64,000 nucleotides of DNA from Petrolisthes cinctipes. Lineage: Eukaryota; Arthropoda; Malacostraca; Decapoda; Porcellanidae. The stretch lies in the NCBI GenBank assembly GCA_033782935.1, contig JAWQEG010000486.1, positions 930,001-994,000 on the forward strand, given 5' to 3'. Under the pieces are notes generated by a model, which did not search any database, was not told the DNA's origin, and worked only from the letters and a program-made list of their open reading frames with translations. The first letter of the stretch is position 1, and every line of letters starts with the position of its first letter. A program made the position numbers and the translations under genes. Below are positions 1 through 14,116 of this stretch, one piece after another.

Positions 1-529
1 ACGAGGTCAGAAGATGCATACACATGTTGACTTTGGGCACCTAAAATATTGATTTTCAGCATGTTTTGGGCCTGCATCTGGGTAGACATGTACAGATCGC
101 TTCTGGAACCCCAAAATATTGAATTTTCGGGTGTTTGGAGCCTGAATTTGAGATATAAACGGGTACAGAAGATGCATGCACATAACGACTTTTGGGCACA
201 TAAAAGATCGATTTTCAGTATGTTTTGGGTCTGTATTTTGAAAATACTCTAACACGGAGTAGGCATGTACAGATCGCTTCTGGGACCCAAAAATATCGAA
301 TTTTCGGGTGTTTTGAGGTTGAATTTAGGATATAAACGGGTGCAGAAGATGCATACACATATTGACTTTGGTCACCTAAATGATCGATTTTCAGTATGTT
401 TGGGCCTGTATATTGAAAATACTCTAACACGGAGTAGGCATGTACAGATCGCTTCTGAGACCCCAACATATCGAATTTTTGGGTGATTTGGGCCTGAATT
501 TGAGATATCGACTTTGGGCAACTAAAATA

Positions 530-1750
530 TCGATTTTTAGCATGTTTTGGGCCTATATTTTGGAAATATTCTAGCACTAAGTAGGCATGTACAGGTCACT
601 TCTGGGACCCCAAAATATCGAATTTTCGGGTTTTTTGAGCCTGAATTTGAGATATAAACGGGTACAGATGATGCATGCAGATATCGACTTTGGACACTTA
701 AAATATCGATTTTTAGCATGTTTTGAGCCTATATTTTAAAAATATTCTAGCACTGAGTAGGCATGTACAGATCGCTTCTGGGACCCAAAAATATCGAATT
801 TTCGGGTGTTTTGAGGTTGAATTTAGGATATAAACGGGTGCAGAAGATGCATACACATATTGATTTTGTCACCTAAATGATCGATTTTCAATATGTTTTG
901 GGCCTGTATATTGAAAATACTCTAACACGGAGTAGGCATGTACAGATCGCTTCTGGGACCCCAACATATCGAATTTTTGGGTGTTTTGTGCCTGAATTTG
1001 AGATATCGACTTTGTGCACCTAAAATATCGATTTTTAGCATGTTTTGGGCCTATATTTTGAAAATATTCTAGCACTGAGTAGGCATGTACAGATCGCTTC
1101 TGGGATCCCAAAATATCGATCTTTCGGGTGTTTTGAGCCTGAATTTGATATATAAACGGGTACAGAAGATGCATGCACATATCGACTTTTGGGCACCTAA
1201 AATATCGATTTTCAGCATGTTTTGGGTCTGTATCTTGAAAACATTCTAACTAGGAGTAGGGATGTACAGATCGCTTCTAGAACCCAAAAATATCGAATTT
1301 TCGGGTGTTTTAGCCTGAATTTGAGATATAAATGGGTACAGATGATGCATGCACATATCGACTTTGGACACTTAAAATATCGATTTTTAGCATGTTTTCA
1401 GCCTATATTTTGAAAATATTCTAGCACTGACTAGACATGTACAGATCGCTTCTGGGACCCAAAATTATCGAATTTTCGGGTGTTTTGAGGTTGAATTTGA
1501 GATATAAATGAGTGCAGTAGATGAATACACATGTTGACTTTGGGCACCTAAAATATCGATTTTCAGCATGTTTTGGGCCTGCATCTGAGTAGGCATATAC
1601 AGATCGCTTCTGGGACCCCAAAATATCGAATTTTCGGGTGTTTTGAGCCTGAATTTGAGATATAAACGGGTACAGAAGATGCATGCACATATCGACTTTG
1701 GACACTTAAAATATCGATTGTTAGCATGTTTTGAGCCTATATTTTGAAAA
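530..1750. repeat. Dispersed segmental copy, left member (2.68 kb offset)
   Basis: This stretch matches about 3205-4426 at an offset of 2675-2676 bp. Shared rare variants include GGAAATATTCTAGCACTAAG near 560 and 3235, and GCATGTTTTCAGCC near 1390 and 4068. Within it a few monomers have been replaced by another subfamily (for example around 1060-1300 against 3735-3980), so it is a mosaic copy. Confidence 0.6.
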
Positions 1751-3204
1751 CATTCTAGCACTGACTAGACATGTACAGATCGCTTCTGGGACCCTTAATT
1801 ATTAAATTTTCTGGTGTTTTGAGGTTGAATTTGAGATATAAACGAGTGCAGAAGATGCATACACATGTTGACTTTGGGCACCTAAAATATCGATTTTCAG
1901 CATATTTTGGGCCTGCATCTGAGTAGGCATGTACATATCGCTTCTGGGACCCCAAGATATCGATATTTCGGGTGTTTGGAGCCTGAATTTGAGATATAAA
2001 CGGGTACAGAAGATGCTTGCACATATCGACTTTTGGGCACCTAAAAGATCGATTTTCAGTATGTTTTGGGCCTGTATTTTGAAAATACTCTAACACGGAG
2101 TAGGCATGTAGAGTTCGCTTCTGGGACCCCAAAATATCGAATTTTCGGGTGTTTTAGGCCTGAATTTGAGATATCGACTTTGGGCACCTAAAATATCGAT
2201 TTTAGCATGTTTTGGGCCTATATTTTGAAAATATTCTAGCACTAAGTAGGCATGTACAGATCACTTCTGGGACCCCAAAATATCGAATTTTCGGGTGTTT
2301 TGAGCCTGAATTTGAGATATAAACGGGTACAGATGATGCATGCACATATCGACTTTGGACACTTAAAATATCGATTTTTAGCTGGTTTTGAGCCTATATA
2401 TTGAAAACATTCTAGCACTGAGTAAGCATGTACAGATCGCTTCTGGGACCCCAAAATATCGAATATTCGGGTGTTTTGAGCCTGAATTTGAAATATAAAC
2501 GGGTACAGAAGATCCATGCACATATCGACTTTTGGGCACCAAAAATATCGATTTTGAGCATGTTTTGGGTCTGTATCTTGAAAACATTCTAACTAGGAGA
2601 AGGAATGTACAGATCGCTTCTAGGACCCAAAAATTCCGAATTTTCGGGTGTTTTTAGCCTGAATTTGAGATATAAACGGGTACAGAAGATGCATGCACAT
2701 ATTGACTTTGGGCACCTAAAATATCGATTTCTAGCATGTTTTGGGCCTGTATCTTGAAAATACTCTAACTAGGAGTAGGCTTGTACAGATCGCTTCTGGG
2801 ACCGAAAATTATCGAATTTTCGGGTGTTTTGAGGTTGAATTTGAGATATAAACGAGTTCAGAAGATGCATACACATGTTGACTTTGGGCACCTAAAATAT
2901 TGATTTTCAGCATGTTTTGGGCCTGCATCTGAGTAGGCATGTACAGATCGCTTCTGGGACCCCAAAATATCGAATTTTCGGGTGTTTTGAGCCTGAATTT
3001 GAGATATCGACTTTGTGCACCTAAAATATCGATTTTTAGCATGTTTTGGGCCTATATTTTGGAAATATTCTAGCACTAAGTAGGCATGTACAGATCACTT
3101 CTGGGACCCCAAAATATCGAATTTTCGGGTGTTTTGAGCCTGAATTTGAGATATAAACGGGTACAGAAGATGCATGCACATATCGACTTTGGACACTTAA
3201 AATA

Positions 3205-4426
3205 TCGATTGTTAGCATGTTTTGAGCCTATATTTTGGAAATATTCTAGCACTAAGTAGGCATGTACAGATCACTTCTGGGACCCCAAAATATCGAATTT
3301 TCGGGGGTTTTGAGCCTGAATTTGAGATATAAACGGGTACAGAAGATGCATGCAGATATCGACTTTGGACACTTAAAATATCGATTTTTAGCATGTTTTG
3401 AGCCTATATTTTGAAAATATTCTAGCAATGAGTAGGCATGTACAGATCGCTTCTAAGACCCAAAAATATCGAATTTTCGGGTGTTTTGAGGTTGAATTTA
3501 GGATATAAACGGGTGCAGAAGATGCATACACATATTGATTTTGGTCAACTAAATGATCGATTTTCAATATGTTTTGGGCCTGTATATTGAAAATACTCTA
3601 ACACGGAGTAGGCATGTACAGATCGCTTCTGGGACCCAAACATATCGAATTTTTGGGTGTTTTGTGCCTGAATTTGGGATATCGACTTTGTGCACCTAAA
3701 ATATCGATTTTTAGCATGTTTTGGGCCTATATTTTGGAAATATTCTAGCACTAAGTAGGCATGTACAGATCACTTCTGGGACCCCAAAATATCGAATTTT
3801 CGGGTGTTTTGAGCCTGAATTTGAGATATAAACGGGTGCAGAAGATGCATACATATATTGACTTTGGTCACCTAAATGATCGATTTTTAGCATGTTTTGG
3901 GCCTGTATTTTGAAAATACTCTAACTAGGAATAGGCATGTACAGATCGCTTCTGGGACCCAAAAACATCGAATTTTTGGGTGTTTTGAGCCTGAATTTGA
4001 GATATAAACGGGTACAGAAGATGCATGCACATATCGACTTTGGACACTTAAAATATCGATTTTTAGCATGTTTTCAGCCTATATTTTGAAAATATTCTAG
4101 CACTGACTAGACATGTACAGATCGCTTCTGGGACCCAAAATTATCGAATTTTCGGGTGTTTTGAGGTTGAATTTGAGATATAAACGAGTGCAGTAGATGA
4201 ATACACATGTTGACTTTGGGCACCTAAAATATCGATTTTCAGCATGTTTTGGGCCTGCATCTGAGTAGGCATATACAGATCGCTTCTGGGACCCCAAAAT
4301 ATTGAATTTTCGGGTGTTTTGAGCCTGAATTTGAGATATAAACGGGTACAGATGATGGATGCACATATCGACTTTGGACACTTAAAATATCGATTTTTAG
4401 CATGTTTTAAGCCTATATTTTGAAAA
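3205..4426. repeat. Dispersed segmental copy, right member (2.68 kb offset)
   Basis: Partner of the stretch at about 530-1750. It shares the same order of long, short and 158 bp units, and the TTTTCAGCC variant. The two differ in the central two to three monomers, which suggests gene conversion or unequal exchange after duplication. Confidence 0.6.
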
Positions 4427-4895
4427 TATTCTAGCACTGAGTAGGCATGTACAGATCGCTTCTGGGACCCCAAAATATCGAATTTTCGGGTGTTTTGAGG
4501 TTGAATTTAGGATATAAACGGGTGCAGAAGATGCATGCACATATCGACTTTTGGGCACCTAAAATATCGATTTACAGCATGTTTTGGGTCTGTATCTTGA
4601 AAACATTCTAACTAGGAGTAGAGATGTACAGATCGCTTCTAGAACCCAAAAATACCGAATTTTCGGGTGTTTTGAGCCTGAATTTGAGATATAAACGTGT
4701 ACAGAAGATGCATGCACATATTGACTATGGGCACCTAAAATATCGATTTTTAGCATGTTTTGGGCCTGTATTTTGAAAATACTCTAACTAGGATCAGGCA
4801 TGTACAGATCGTTTCTGGGACCCCAAAATTTCGAATTTTCGGGTGTTTTGAGCCTGAATTTGAGATATAAACGCGTACAAAAGATGCATGCACAT

Positions 4896-6591
4896 ATCGA
4901 CTTTGGACACTTAAAATATCGATTTTTAGCATGTTTTGAGCCTATATTTTGAAAACATTATAGCACTGACTAGACATGTACAGATCGCTTCTGGGACAAA
5001 AAAATTATCGAATTTTCGGGTGTTTTGAGGTTGAATTTGAGATATAAACGAGTGCAGAAGATACATACACATGTTGACTTTAGGCACCTAAAATTTCGAT
5101 TTTCAGCATGTTTTGGGCCTGCATCTGAGTAGGCATGTACAGATCGCTTCTGAGACCCCAAAATATCGAATTTTCGGGTGTTCGGAGACTGAATTTGAGA
5201 TATAAACGGGTACAGAAGATGCATGCACATATTGACTTTGGTCACCAAAAATATCGATTTTCAGCTTGTTTTGGGCCTGTATTTTGAAAATACTCTAACA
5301 CGGAGTAGGCAAGTACAGATCGCTTCTGGGACCCCAAAATATCGATTTTTCGGGTGTTTTGAGCCTGAATTTCAGATATAAACGGGTACAGAAGATGCAT
5401 CCACATATCGACTTTTGGGCACCTAAAAGATCGATTTTCAGTATGTTTTGGGCCTGTATATTGAAAATACTCCAACACGGAGTAGGCATGTACAGATCGC
5501 TTTTGGGACCCCAAAATATCGAATTTTTGGGTGTTTTGGGCCTGAATTTGAGATATCAACTTTGGGCACCTAAAATATCGATTTTTAGCATGTTTTAAGC
5601 CTTTATTTTGAAAATATTCTAGCACTGAGTAGGCATGTACAGATCGCTTCTGGGAACCCAAAATATTGAATTTTCGGGTGTTTTGAGCCTGAATTTGAGA
5701 TATAAACGGTTACATATGATGCATGCACATATCGACTTTGGACACTTAAAATATCGATTTTTAGCATGTTTTGAGCATATATTTTGAAAATATTCTAGCA
5801 CTGAGTAGACATGTACAGATCGCTTCTGGGACCCCAAAATATCGAATTTTCGGGTGTTTTGAGGTTGAATTTAGGATATAAACGGGTGCAGAAGATGCAT
5901 GCACATATCGACTTTTGGGCACCTAAAATATCGATTTTCAGCATGTTTTGGGTCTGTATCTTGAAAACATTCTAACTAGGAGTAGGGATGTACCGATCGC
6001 TTCTAGGACTCAAAAATACCGAATTTTCGGGGGTTTTGAGCCTGAATTTGAGATATAAACGTGTACAGAAGATGCATGCACATATTGACTTTGGGCACCT
6101 AAAATATCGATTTTTAGCATGTTTTGGGCCTGTATTTTGAAAATACTCTAACAAGGATCAGGCATGTACAGATCGTTTCTGGGACCCCAAAATTTCGAAT
6201 TTTCGGGTGTTTTGAGCCTGAATTTGAGATATAAACGTGTACAAAAGATGCATGCACATATCGACTTTGGACACTTAAAATATCGATTTTTAGCATGTTT
6301 TGAGCCTATTTTTTGAAAACATTATAGCACTGACTAGACATGTACAGATCGCTTCTGGGACCCAAAATTATCGAATTTTCGGGTGTTTTGAGGTTGAATT
6401 TGAGATATAAACGAGTGCAGAAGATGCATACACATGTTGACTTTAGGCACCTAAAATATCGATTTTCAGCATGTTTTGGGCCTGCATCTGAGTAGGCATG
6501 TACAGATCGCTTCTGGGACCCCAAAATATCGAATTTTCGGGTGTTTTTAGCCTGAATTTGAGATATAAACGGGTACAGAAGATGCATGCAC
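4896..6591. repeat. 1696 bp higher-order repeat, copy 1 (10-mer)
   Basis: Sequence recurs 1696 bp downstream over its whole length. From about 5230 on the two copies are nearly identical by eye, including private variants such as AGCTTGTTTTGGG, AGGCAAGTACAG, GATGCATCCACAT, TGTACCGATCGC and ATTATAGCACTGACTAG. Ten monomers minus one 29 bp and two 18 bp deletions accounts for the length. The first 230 bp are more diverged, with a run of A at GGGACAAAAAAATTATCG. Confidence 0.85.
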
Positions 6592-8291
6592 ATATCGACT
6601 TTGGACACTTAAAATATCGATTTTTAGCATGTTTTGGGCCTATATTTTGAAAACATTCTAGCACTGACTAGACATGTACAGATCGCTTCTGGGACCCAAA
6701 ATTATCGAATTTTCGGGTGTTTTGAGGTTGAATTTGAGATATAAACGAGTGCAGTAGATGCATCATACACATGTTGAGTTTGGGCACCAAAAATATCGAT
6801 TTTCAGCATGTTTTGGGCCTGCATCTGAGTATGTACAGATCGCTTCTGGGACCCCAAAATATCGAATTTTCGGGTGTTTGGAGCCTGAATTTGAGATATA
6901 AACGGGTACAGAAGATGCATGCACATATTGACTTTGGTCACCAAAAATATCGATTTTCAGCTTGTTTTGGGCCTGTATTTTGAAAATACTCTAACACGGA
7001 GTAGGCAAGTACAGATCGCTTCTGGGACCCCAAAATATCGATTTTTCGGGTGTTTTGAGCCTGAATTTCAGATATAAACGGGTACAGAAGATGCATCCAC
7101 ATATCGACTTTTGGGCACCTAAAAGATCGATTTTCAGTATGTTTTGGGCCTGTATATTGAAAATACTCCAACACGGAGTAGGCATGTACAGATCGCTTTT
7201 GGGACCCCAAAATATCGAATTTTTGGGTGTTTTGGGCCTGAATTTGAGATATCAACTTTGGGCACCTAAAATATCGATTTTTAGCATGTTTTAAGCCTTT
7301 ATTTTGAAAATATTCTAGCACTGAGTAGGCATGTACAGATCGCTTCTGGGAACCCAAAATATTGAATTTTCGGGTGTTTTGAGCCTGAATTTGAGATATA
7401 AACGGGTACATATGATGCATGCACATATCGACTTTGGACACTTAAAATATCGATTTTTAGCATGTTTTGAGCATATATTTTGAAAATATTCTAGCACTGA
7501 GTAGACATGTACAGATCGCTTCTGGGACCCCAAAATATCGAATTTTCGGGTGTTTTGAGGTTGAATTTAGGATATAAACGGGTGCAGAAGATGCATGCAC
7601 ATATCGACTTTTGGGCACCTAAAATATCGATTTTCAGCATGTTTTGGGTCTGTATCTTGAAAACATTCTAACTAGGAGTAGGGATGTACCGATCGCTTCT
7701 AGGACTCAAAAATACCGAATTTTCGGGGGTTTTGAGCCTGAATTTGAGATATAAACGTGTACAGAAGATGCATGCACATATTGACTTTGGGCACCTAAAA
7801 TATCGATTTTTAGCATGTTTTGGGCCTGTATTTTGAAAATACTCTAACAAGGATCAGGCATGTACAGATCGTTTCTGGGACCCCAAAATTTCGAATTTTC
7901 GGGTGTTTTGAGCCTGAATTTGAGATATAAACGTGTACAAAAGATGCATGCACATATCGACTTTGGACACTTAAAATATCGATTTTTAGCATGTTTTGAG
8001 CCTATTTTTTGAAAACATTATAGCACTGACTAGACATGTACAGATCGCTTCTGGGACCCAAAATTATCGAATTTTCGGGTGTTTTGAGGTTGAATTTGAG
8101 ATATAAACGAGTGCAGAAGATGCATACACATGTTGACTTTAGGCACCTAAAATATCGATTTTCAGCATGTTTTGGGCCTGCATCTGAGTAGGCATGTACA
8201 GATCGCTTCTGGGACCCCAAAATATCGAATTTTCGGGTGTTTTTAGCCTGAATTTGAGATATAAACGGGTACAGAAGATGCATGCACATAT
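6592..8291. repeat. 1696 bp higher-order repeat, copy 2 (10-mer)
   Basis: Tandem partner of the unit just before it. One base difference is easy to see (AAACGGTTACATATG at 5705, AAACGGGTACATATG here). Near 6760-6840 this copy has a 3 bp gain (GCATCATACAC) and a 4 bp loss (CTGAGTATGTACAG) absent from copy 1. The match stops at about 8291, where copy 1 goes on with GGACACTT and this one with GGGCACCTAAAAGATCG. Confidence 0.85.
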
Positions 8292-11089
8292 CGACTTTTG
8301 GGCACCTAAAAGATCGATTTTCAGTATGTTTTGGGCCTGTATTTTGAAAATACTCTAACACGGTGTAGGCATGTACAGTTCGCTTCTGGGACCCCAAAAT
8401 ATCGAATTTTTGTGTGTTTTGGGCCTGAATTTGAGATATCGACTTTGGGTACCTAAAATATCGATTTTTAGCATGTTTTGGGCCTATATTTTGAAAATAT
8501 TATAGCACTAAGTAGGCATGTACAGATCACTTCTGGGACCCCAAAATATCGAATTTTCGGGTGTTTTGAGCCTGAATTTGAGATATAAACGGGTACAGAT
8601 GATGCATGGACATATCGACTTTGGACACTGAAAATATCGATTTTTAGCATGTTTTGAGCCTATATTTTGAAAACATTCTAGCACTGACTAGACATGTACA
8701 GATCGCTTCTGGGACCCCAAAATATCGAATTTTCGGGTGTTTTGAGCCTGAATTTCAGATATAAACGGGTACAGAATATGCATGCATATATTGACTTTGG
8801 GCACCTAAAATATCGATTTTTAGCATGTTTTGGGCTTGTATTTTGAAAATACTCTAACTAGGAGTAGGCATGTACAGATCGCTTCTGGGACCCAAAAATA
8901 TCGAATTTTCGGGTGTTTTGAGCCTGAATTTGAGATATAAACGGGTACAGAAGATGCATGCACATATCGACTTTGGACACTTAAAATATCGATTTTTAGC
9001 ATGTTTTGGGCCTATATTTTGAAAATATTCTAGCACTAAGTAGGCATGTACAGATCACTTCTGGGACCCCAAAATATCGAATTTTCGGGTGTTTTGAGCC
9101 TGAATTTGAGATATAAACGGGTACAGATGATGCATGCACATATCGACTTTGGACACTTAAAATATCGATTTTTAGCTAGTTTTGAGCCTTTATTTTGAAA
9201 ACATTCTAGCACTGAGTAGGCATGTACAGATCACTTATGGGACCCAAAAATATCGAATTTTCGGGTGTTTTGAGGTTGAATTAAGCATATAAACGGGTGC
9301 AGATGACGCATACACATATTGACTTTGGTCACCTAAATGATCGATTTTCAGAATGTTTTGGGCCTGTATATTGAAAATACTCTAACACGGAGTAGGCATG
9401 TACAGATTGCTTCTTGGACCCCAACATATCGAATTTTTGGGTGTTTTGGGCCTGAATTTGAGATATCGACTTTGGGCACCTAAAATATCGATTTGAGCAT
9501 GTTTTGGGCCTATATTTTGAAAATATTCTAGGACTGAGTAGGCATGTACAGATCGCTTCTGGGACCCCAAAATATCGAATTTTCGGGTGTTTTGAGCCTG
9601 AATTTGAAATATAAACGGGTACAGAAGATGCATGCACATATTGACTTTGGGCACCTAAAATATCGATTTTTAGCATGTTTTGGGCCTGTATCTTGAAAAT
9701 ACTCTAACTAGGAGTAGGCATCTACAGATCGCTTCTGGGACCCAAAATTATCGAATTTTCGGGTGTTTTGAGGTTGAATTTGAGATATAAACGTGTGCAG
9801 AAGATGCATACACATGTTGACTTTGGGCACCTAAAATATCGATTTTCAGCATGTTTTGGGCCTGCATCTGAGTAGGCATGTACAGATCGCTTCTGGGACC
9901 CCAAAATATCGAATTTTCGGGTGTTTGGAGCCTCTATTTGAGATATAAACTGGTACAGAAGATGCATGCACATATCGACTTTTGGGCACCTAAACTATCG
10001 ATTTTCAGTATGTTTTAGGCCTGTATTTTGAAAATACTCTAACACGGTGTAGGCATGTACAGATCGCTTCTGGGACCCAAAAATATCGATTTTTCGGGTG
10101 TTTTGAGGTTGAATTTAGGATATAAACGGGTTCAGAAGATGCATACACATATTGACTTTGGTCACCTAAATGATAGATTTTTAGTATGTTTTGGGAATGT
10201 ATATTGAAAGTACTCTAACACAGAGTAGGCATGTACAGATCACTTTTGGGACCCCAACATATCGAATTTTTGGGTGTTTTGGGCCTGAATTTGAGATATC
10301 GACTTTTGGCACCTAAAATATCGAATTTTAGCATGTTTTGGGCCTATATTTTGAAAATATTCTAGCACTGAGTAGTCATGTACAGATCGCTTTTGGTACC
10401 CAAAAATATCGAATTTTCGGGTGTTTTGAGGTTGAATTTGGGATATAAACGGGTACAGAAGATGCATGCACATATCGACTTTTGGGCACCTAAAAGATCG
10501 ATTTTGAGCATGTTTTGGATCTATATCTTGAAAACATTCTAACTAGGAGTAGGGATGTACAGATCGCTTCTAGGACCCAAAAATACCGAATTTTCGGGTG
10601 TTTTGAGCCTGAATTTGAGATATAAACGGGTACAGAAGATGCATGCAAATATTGACTTTGGGCACCTAAAATATCGATTTGTAGCATGTTTTGGACCTGT
10701 AATTTGAAAATACTCTAACTAGGAGTAGGCATGTACAGATTGCTTCTGGAACCCAAAAATGTCGAATTTTCGGGTGTTTTGAGCCTGAATTTGAGATATA
10801 AACGGGTACAGTAGATGCATACACATATCGACTTTGGACACTTAAAATATCGATTTTTAGCATGTTTTGAGCCTATATTTTGAAAACATTCTAGCAATGA
10901 CTAGACATGTACAGATCGCTTCTGGGACCCAAAAATATCGAATTTTCGGGTGTTTTGAGCCTGAATTTGAGATATAAACGGGTACAGATGATGCATGTAC
11001 ATATCGACTTTGGACACTGAAAATATCGATTTTTAGCATGTTTTGAGCCTATATTTTGAAAACATTCTAGCACTGAGTAGGCATGTACA
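8292..11089. repeat. Irregular monomer block between two HOR arrays
   Basis: This holds satellite monomers only. I see no perfect tandem higher-order unit. About 10600-10990 is repeated almost exactly at 17535-17925 (offset 6935), with private variants TGCAAATATTGAC, CGATTTGTAGCATG and CAAAAATGTCGAATTTT. Confidence 0.8.
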
Positions 11090-12098
11090 GATCGCTTCTG
11101 GGACCCAATAATATCGAATTTTCGGGTGTTTTGAGGTTGAATTTGGGATATAAACGGGTACAGAAGAAGCATGCACATATCGACTTTTGGGCACCTAAAA
11201 GATCGATTTTCAGTATGTTTTGGGCGTGTATTTTGAAAATACTCTAACACGGAGTAGGCATGTACAGTTCGCTTCTGGGACCCCAAAATATCGAATTTTC
11301 GGGGGTTTTGGGCCTGAATTTGTGATATCGACTTTGGGCACCTAAAATATCGATTTTTAGCATGTTTTGGGCATATATTTTGGAAATATTCTAGCACTAA
11401 GTAGGCATGTACAGATCGCTTCTGGGACCCCAAAATATCAAATTTTCGGGTGTTTTAGCCTGAATTTGAGATATAAATGGGTACAGATGATGCATGGACA
11501 TATCGACTTTGGACACTTAAAATATCGATTTTTAGCGTGTTTTGAGCCTATATTTTGAAAACATTCTAGCACTAAGTAGGCATGTACAGATCGTTTCTAG
11601 GACCCAAAAATATCGAATTTTCGGGTGTTTTGAGGTTGAATTTAGGATATAAACGGGTGCAGAAGATGCATACACATATTGACTTTGGTCACCTAAATGA
11701 TCGATTTTTAGCATGTTTTGGGCCTGTATTTTGAAAATACTCTAACTAGGAGTAGGCATGTACAGATCGCTTCTGGGACCTAAAAATATCGAATTTTCGG
11801 GTGTTTTGAGCCTGAATTTGAGATATAAACTGGTACAGAAGATGCATGCACATATCGACTTTGGACACTTAAAATATCGATTTTTAGCATGTTTTGAGCC
11901 TATATTTTGAAAACATTCTAGCACTGACTAGACATGTACAGATCGCTTCTGGGACCCAAAATAATCGAATTTTCGGGTGTTTTGAGGTTGAATTTGAGAT
12001 ATAAACGAGTTCAGTTGATGCATACACATGTTGACTTTGAGCACCTAAAATATCGATTTTCAGCATGTTTTGGGCTTGCATCTAAGTAGGCATGTACA
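11090..12098. repeat. 1009 bp higher-order repeat, copy 1 (6-mer)
   Basis: First of three tandem copies. The unit is six monomers: one has the 29 bp deletion (GTGATATCGACTTTGGGCACC near 11323), one has the 18 bp deletion (GGGCTTGCATCTAAGTAGGC near 12070), and 6 x 176 - 47 equals 1009 exactly. Diagnostic variants are GGGCGTGTATTTTG, ATATCAAATTTTCGGGTG, GATGCATGGACAT and TTTTTAGCGTGTTTTG. Confidence 0.92.
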
Positions 12099-13107
12099 GA
12101 TCGCTTCTGGGACCCCAAAATATCGAATTTTCGGGTGTTTTGAGGTTGAATTTGGGATATAAACGGGTACAGAAGATGCATGCACATATCGACTTTTGGG
12201 CACCTAAAAGATCGATTTTCAGTATGTTTTGGGCGTGTATTTTGAAAATACTCTAACACGGAGTAGGCATGTACAGTTCGCTTCTGGGACCCCAAAATAT
12301 CGAATTTTCGGGGGTTTTGGGCCTGAATTTGTGATATCGACGTTGGGCACCTAAAATATCGATTTTTAGCATGTTTTGGGCATATATTTTGGAAATATTC
12401 TAGCACTAAGTAGGCATGTACAGATCGCTTCTGGGACCCCAAAATATCAAATTTTCGGGTGTTTTAGCCTGAATTTGAGATATAAATGGGTACAGATGAT
12501 GCATGGACATATCGACTTTGGACACTTAAAATATCGATTTTTAGCGTGTTTTGAGCCTATATTTTGAAAACATTCTAACACTAAGTAGGCATGTACAGAT
12601 CGTTTCTAGGACCCAAAAATATCGAATTTTCGGGTGTTTTGAGGTTGAATTTAGGATATAAACGGGTGCAGAAGATGCATACACATATTGACTTTGGTCA
12701 CCTAAATGATCGATTTTTAGCATGTTTTGGGCCTGTATTTTGAAAATACTCTAACTAGGAGTAGGCATGTACAGATCGCTTCTGGGACCCAAAAATATCG
12801 AATTTTCGGGTGTTTTGAGCCTGAATTTGAGATATAAACTGGTACAGAAGATGCATGCACATATCGACTTTGGACACTTAAAATATCGATTTTTAGCATG
12901 TTTTGAGCCTATATTTTGAAAACATTCTAGCACTGACTAGACATGTACAGATCGCTTCTGGGACCCAAAATAATCGAATTTTCGGGTGTTTTGAGGTTGA
13001 ATTTGAGATATAAACGAGTTCAGTTGATGCATACACATGTTGACTTTGAGCACCTAAAATATCGATTTTCAGCATGTTTTGGGCTTGCATCTAAGTAGGC
13101 ATGTACA
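12099..13107. repeat. 1009 bp higher-order repeat, copy 2 (6-mer)
   Basis: The middle copy. It differs from its neighbours by isolated bases only, for example CGACGTTGGGCACC near 12338 where the others have CGACTTTGGGCACC, and TCTAACACTAAG near 12576 where the others have TCTAGCACTAAG. Confidence 0.92.
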
Positions 13108-14116
13108 GATCGCTTCTGGGACCCCAAAATATCGAATTTTCGGGTGTTTTGAGGTTGAATTTGGGATATAAACGGGTACAGAAGATGCATGCACATATCG
13201 ACTTTTGGGCACCTAAAAGATCGATTTTCAGTATGTTTTGGGCGTGTAATTTGAAAATACTCTAACACGGAGTAGGCATGTACAGTTCGCTTCTGGGACC
13301 CCAAAATATCGAATTTTCGGGGGTTTTGGGCCTGAATTTGTGATATCGACTTTGGGCACCTAAAATATCGATTTTTAGCATGTTTTGGGCATATATTTTG
13401 GAAATATTCTAGCACTAAGTAGGCATGTACAGATCGCTTCTGGGACCCCAAAATATCAAATTTTCGGGTGTTTTAGCCTGAATTTGAGATATAAATGGGT
13501 ACAGATGATGCATGGACATATCGACTTTGGACACTTAAAATATCGATTTTTAGCGTGTTTTGAGCCTATATTTTTAAAACATTCTAGCACTAAGTAGGCA
13601 TGTACAGATCGTTTCTAGGACCCAAAAATATCGAATTTTCGGGTGTTTTGAGGTTGAATTTAGGATATAAACGGGTGCAGAAGATGCATACACATATTGA
13701 CTTTGGTCACCTAAATGATCGATTTTTAGCATGTTTTGGGCCTGTATTTTGAAAATACTCTAACTAGGAGTAGGCATGTACAGATCGCTTCTGGGACCCA
13801 AAAATATCGAATTTTCGGGTGTTTTGAGCCTGAATTTGAGATATAAACTGGTACAGAAGATGCATGCACATATCGACTTTGGACACTTAAAATATCGATT
13901 TTTAGCATGTTTTGAGCCTATATTTTGAAAACATTCTAGCACTGACTAGACATGTACAGATCGCTTCTGGGACCCAAAATAATCGAATTTTCGGGTGTTT
14001 TGAGGTTGAATTTGAGATATAAACGAGTTCAGTTGATGCATACACATGTTGACTTTGAGCACCTAAAATATCGATTTTCAGCATGTTTTGGGCTTGCATC
14101 TAAGTAGGCATGTACA
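13108..14116. repeat. 1009 bp higher-order repeat, copy 3 (6-mer)
   Basis: The last copy. Private bases include GTGTAATTTGAAAAT near 13245 and ATTTTTAAAACATT near 13570. The tandem pattern ends about 20 bp past the copy, where ATATTGAATTTTCGGGTGCTTGG begins a different unit. From about 13350 its sequence is also part of the larger duplication found again at 18266. Confidence 0.92.

Larger units (their letters stand above)
1..4895. repeat. Left flank of irregular monomer order
   Basis: Monomers of 176-177, 158 and 147 bp alternate without a perfect tandem higher-order unit. Two adjacent near-identical 176 bp units sit at about 3036-3394. A longer imperfect pair, about 530-1750 and 3205-4426, lies 2675-2676 bp apart. 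The window opens inside half A of a unit of the AACGAGTGCAG type (read here as ACGAGGTCAG). Confidence 0.85.

Noticed and set aside
49..252. Plus-strand open frames of 60-92 codons
   Set aside because: They are the complementary reading of the same repeat and recur with every higher-order copy. Nothing suggests a gene.
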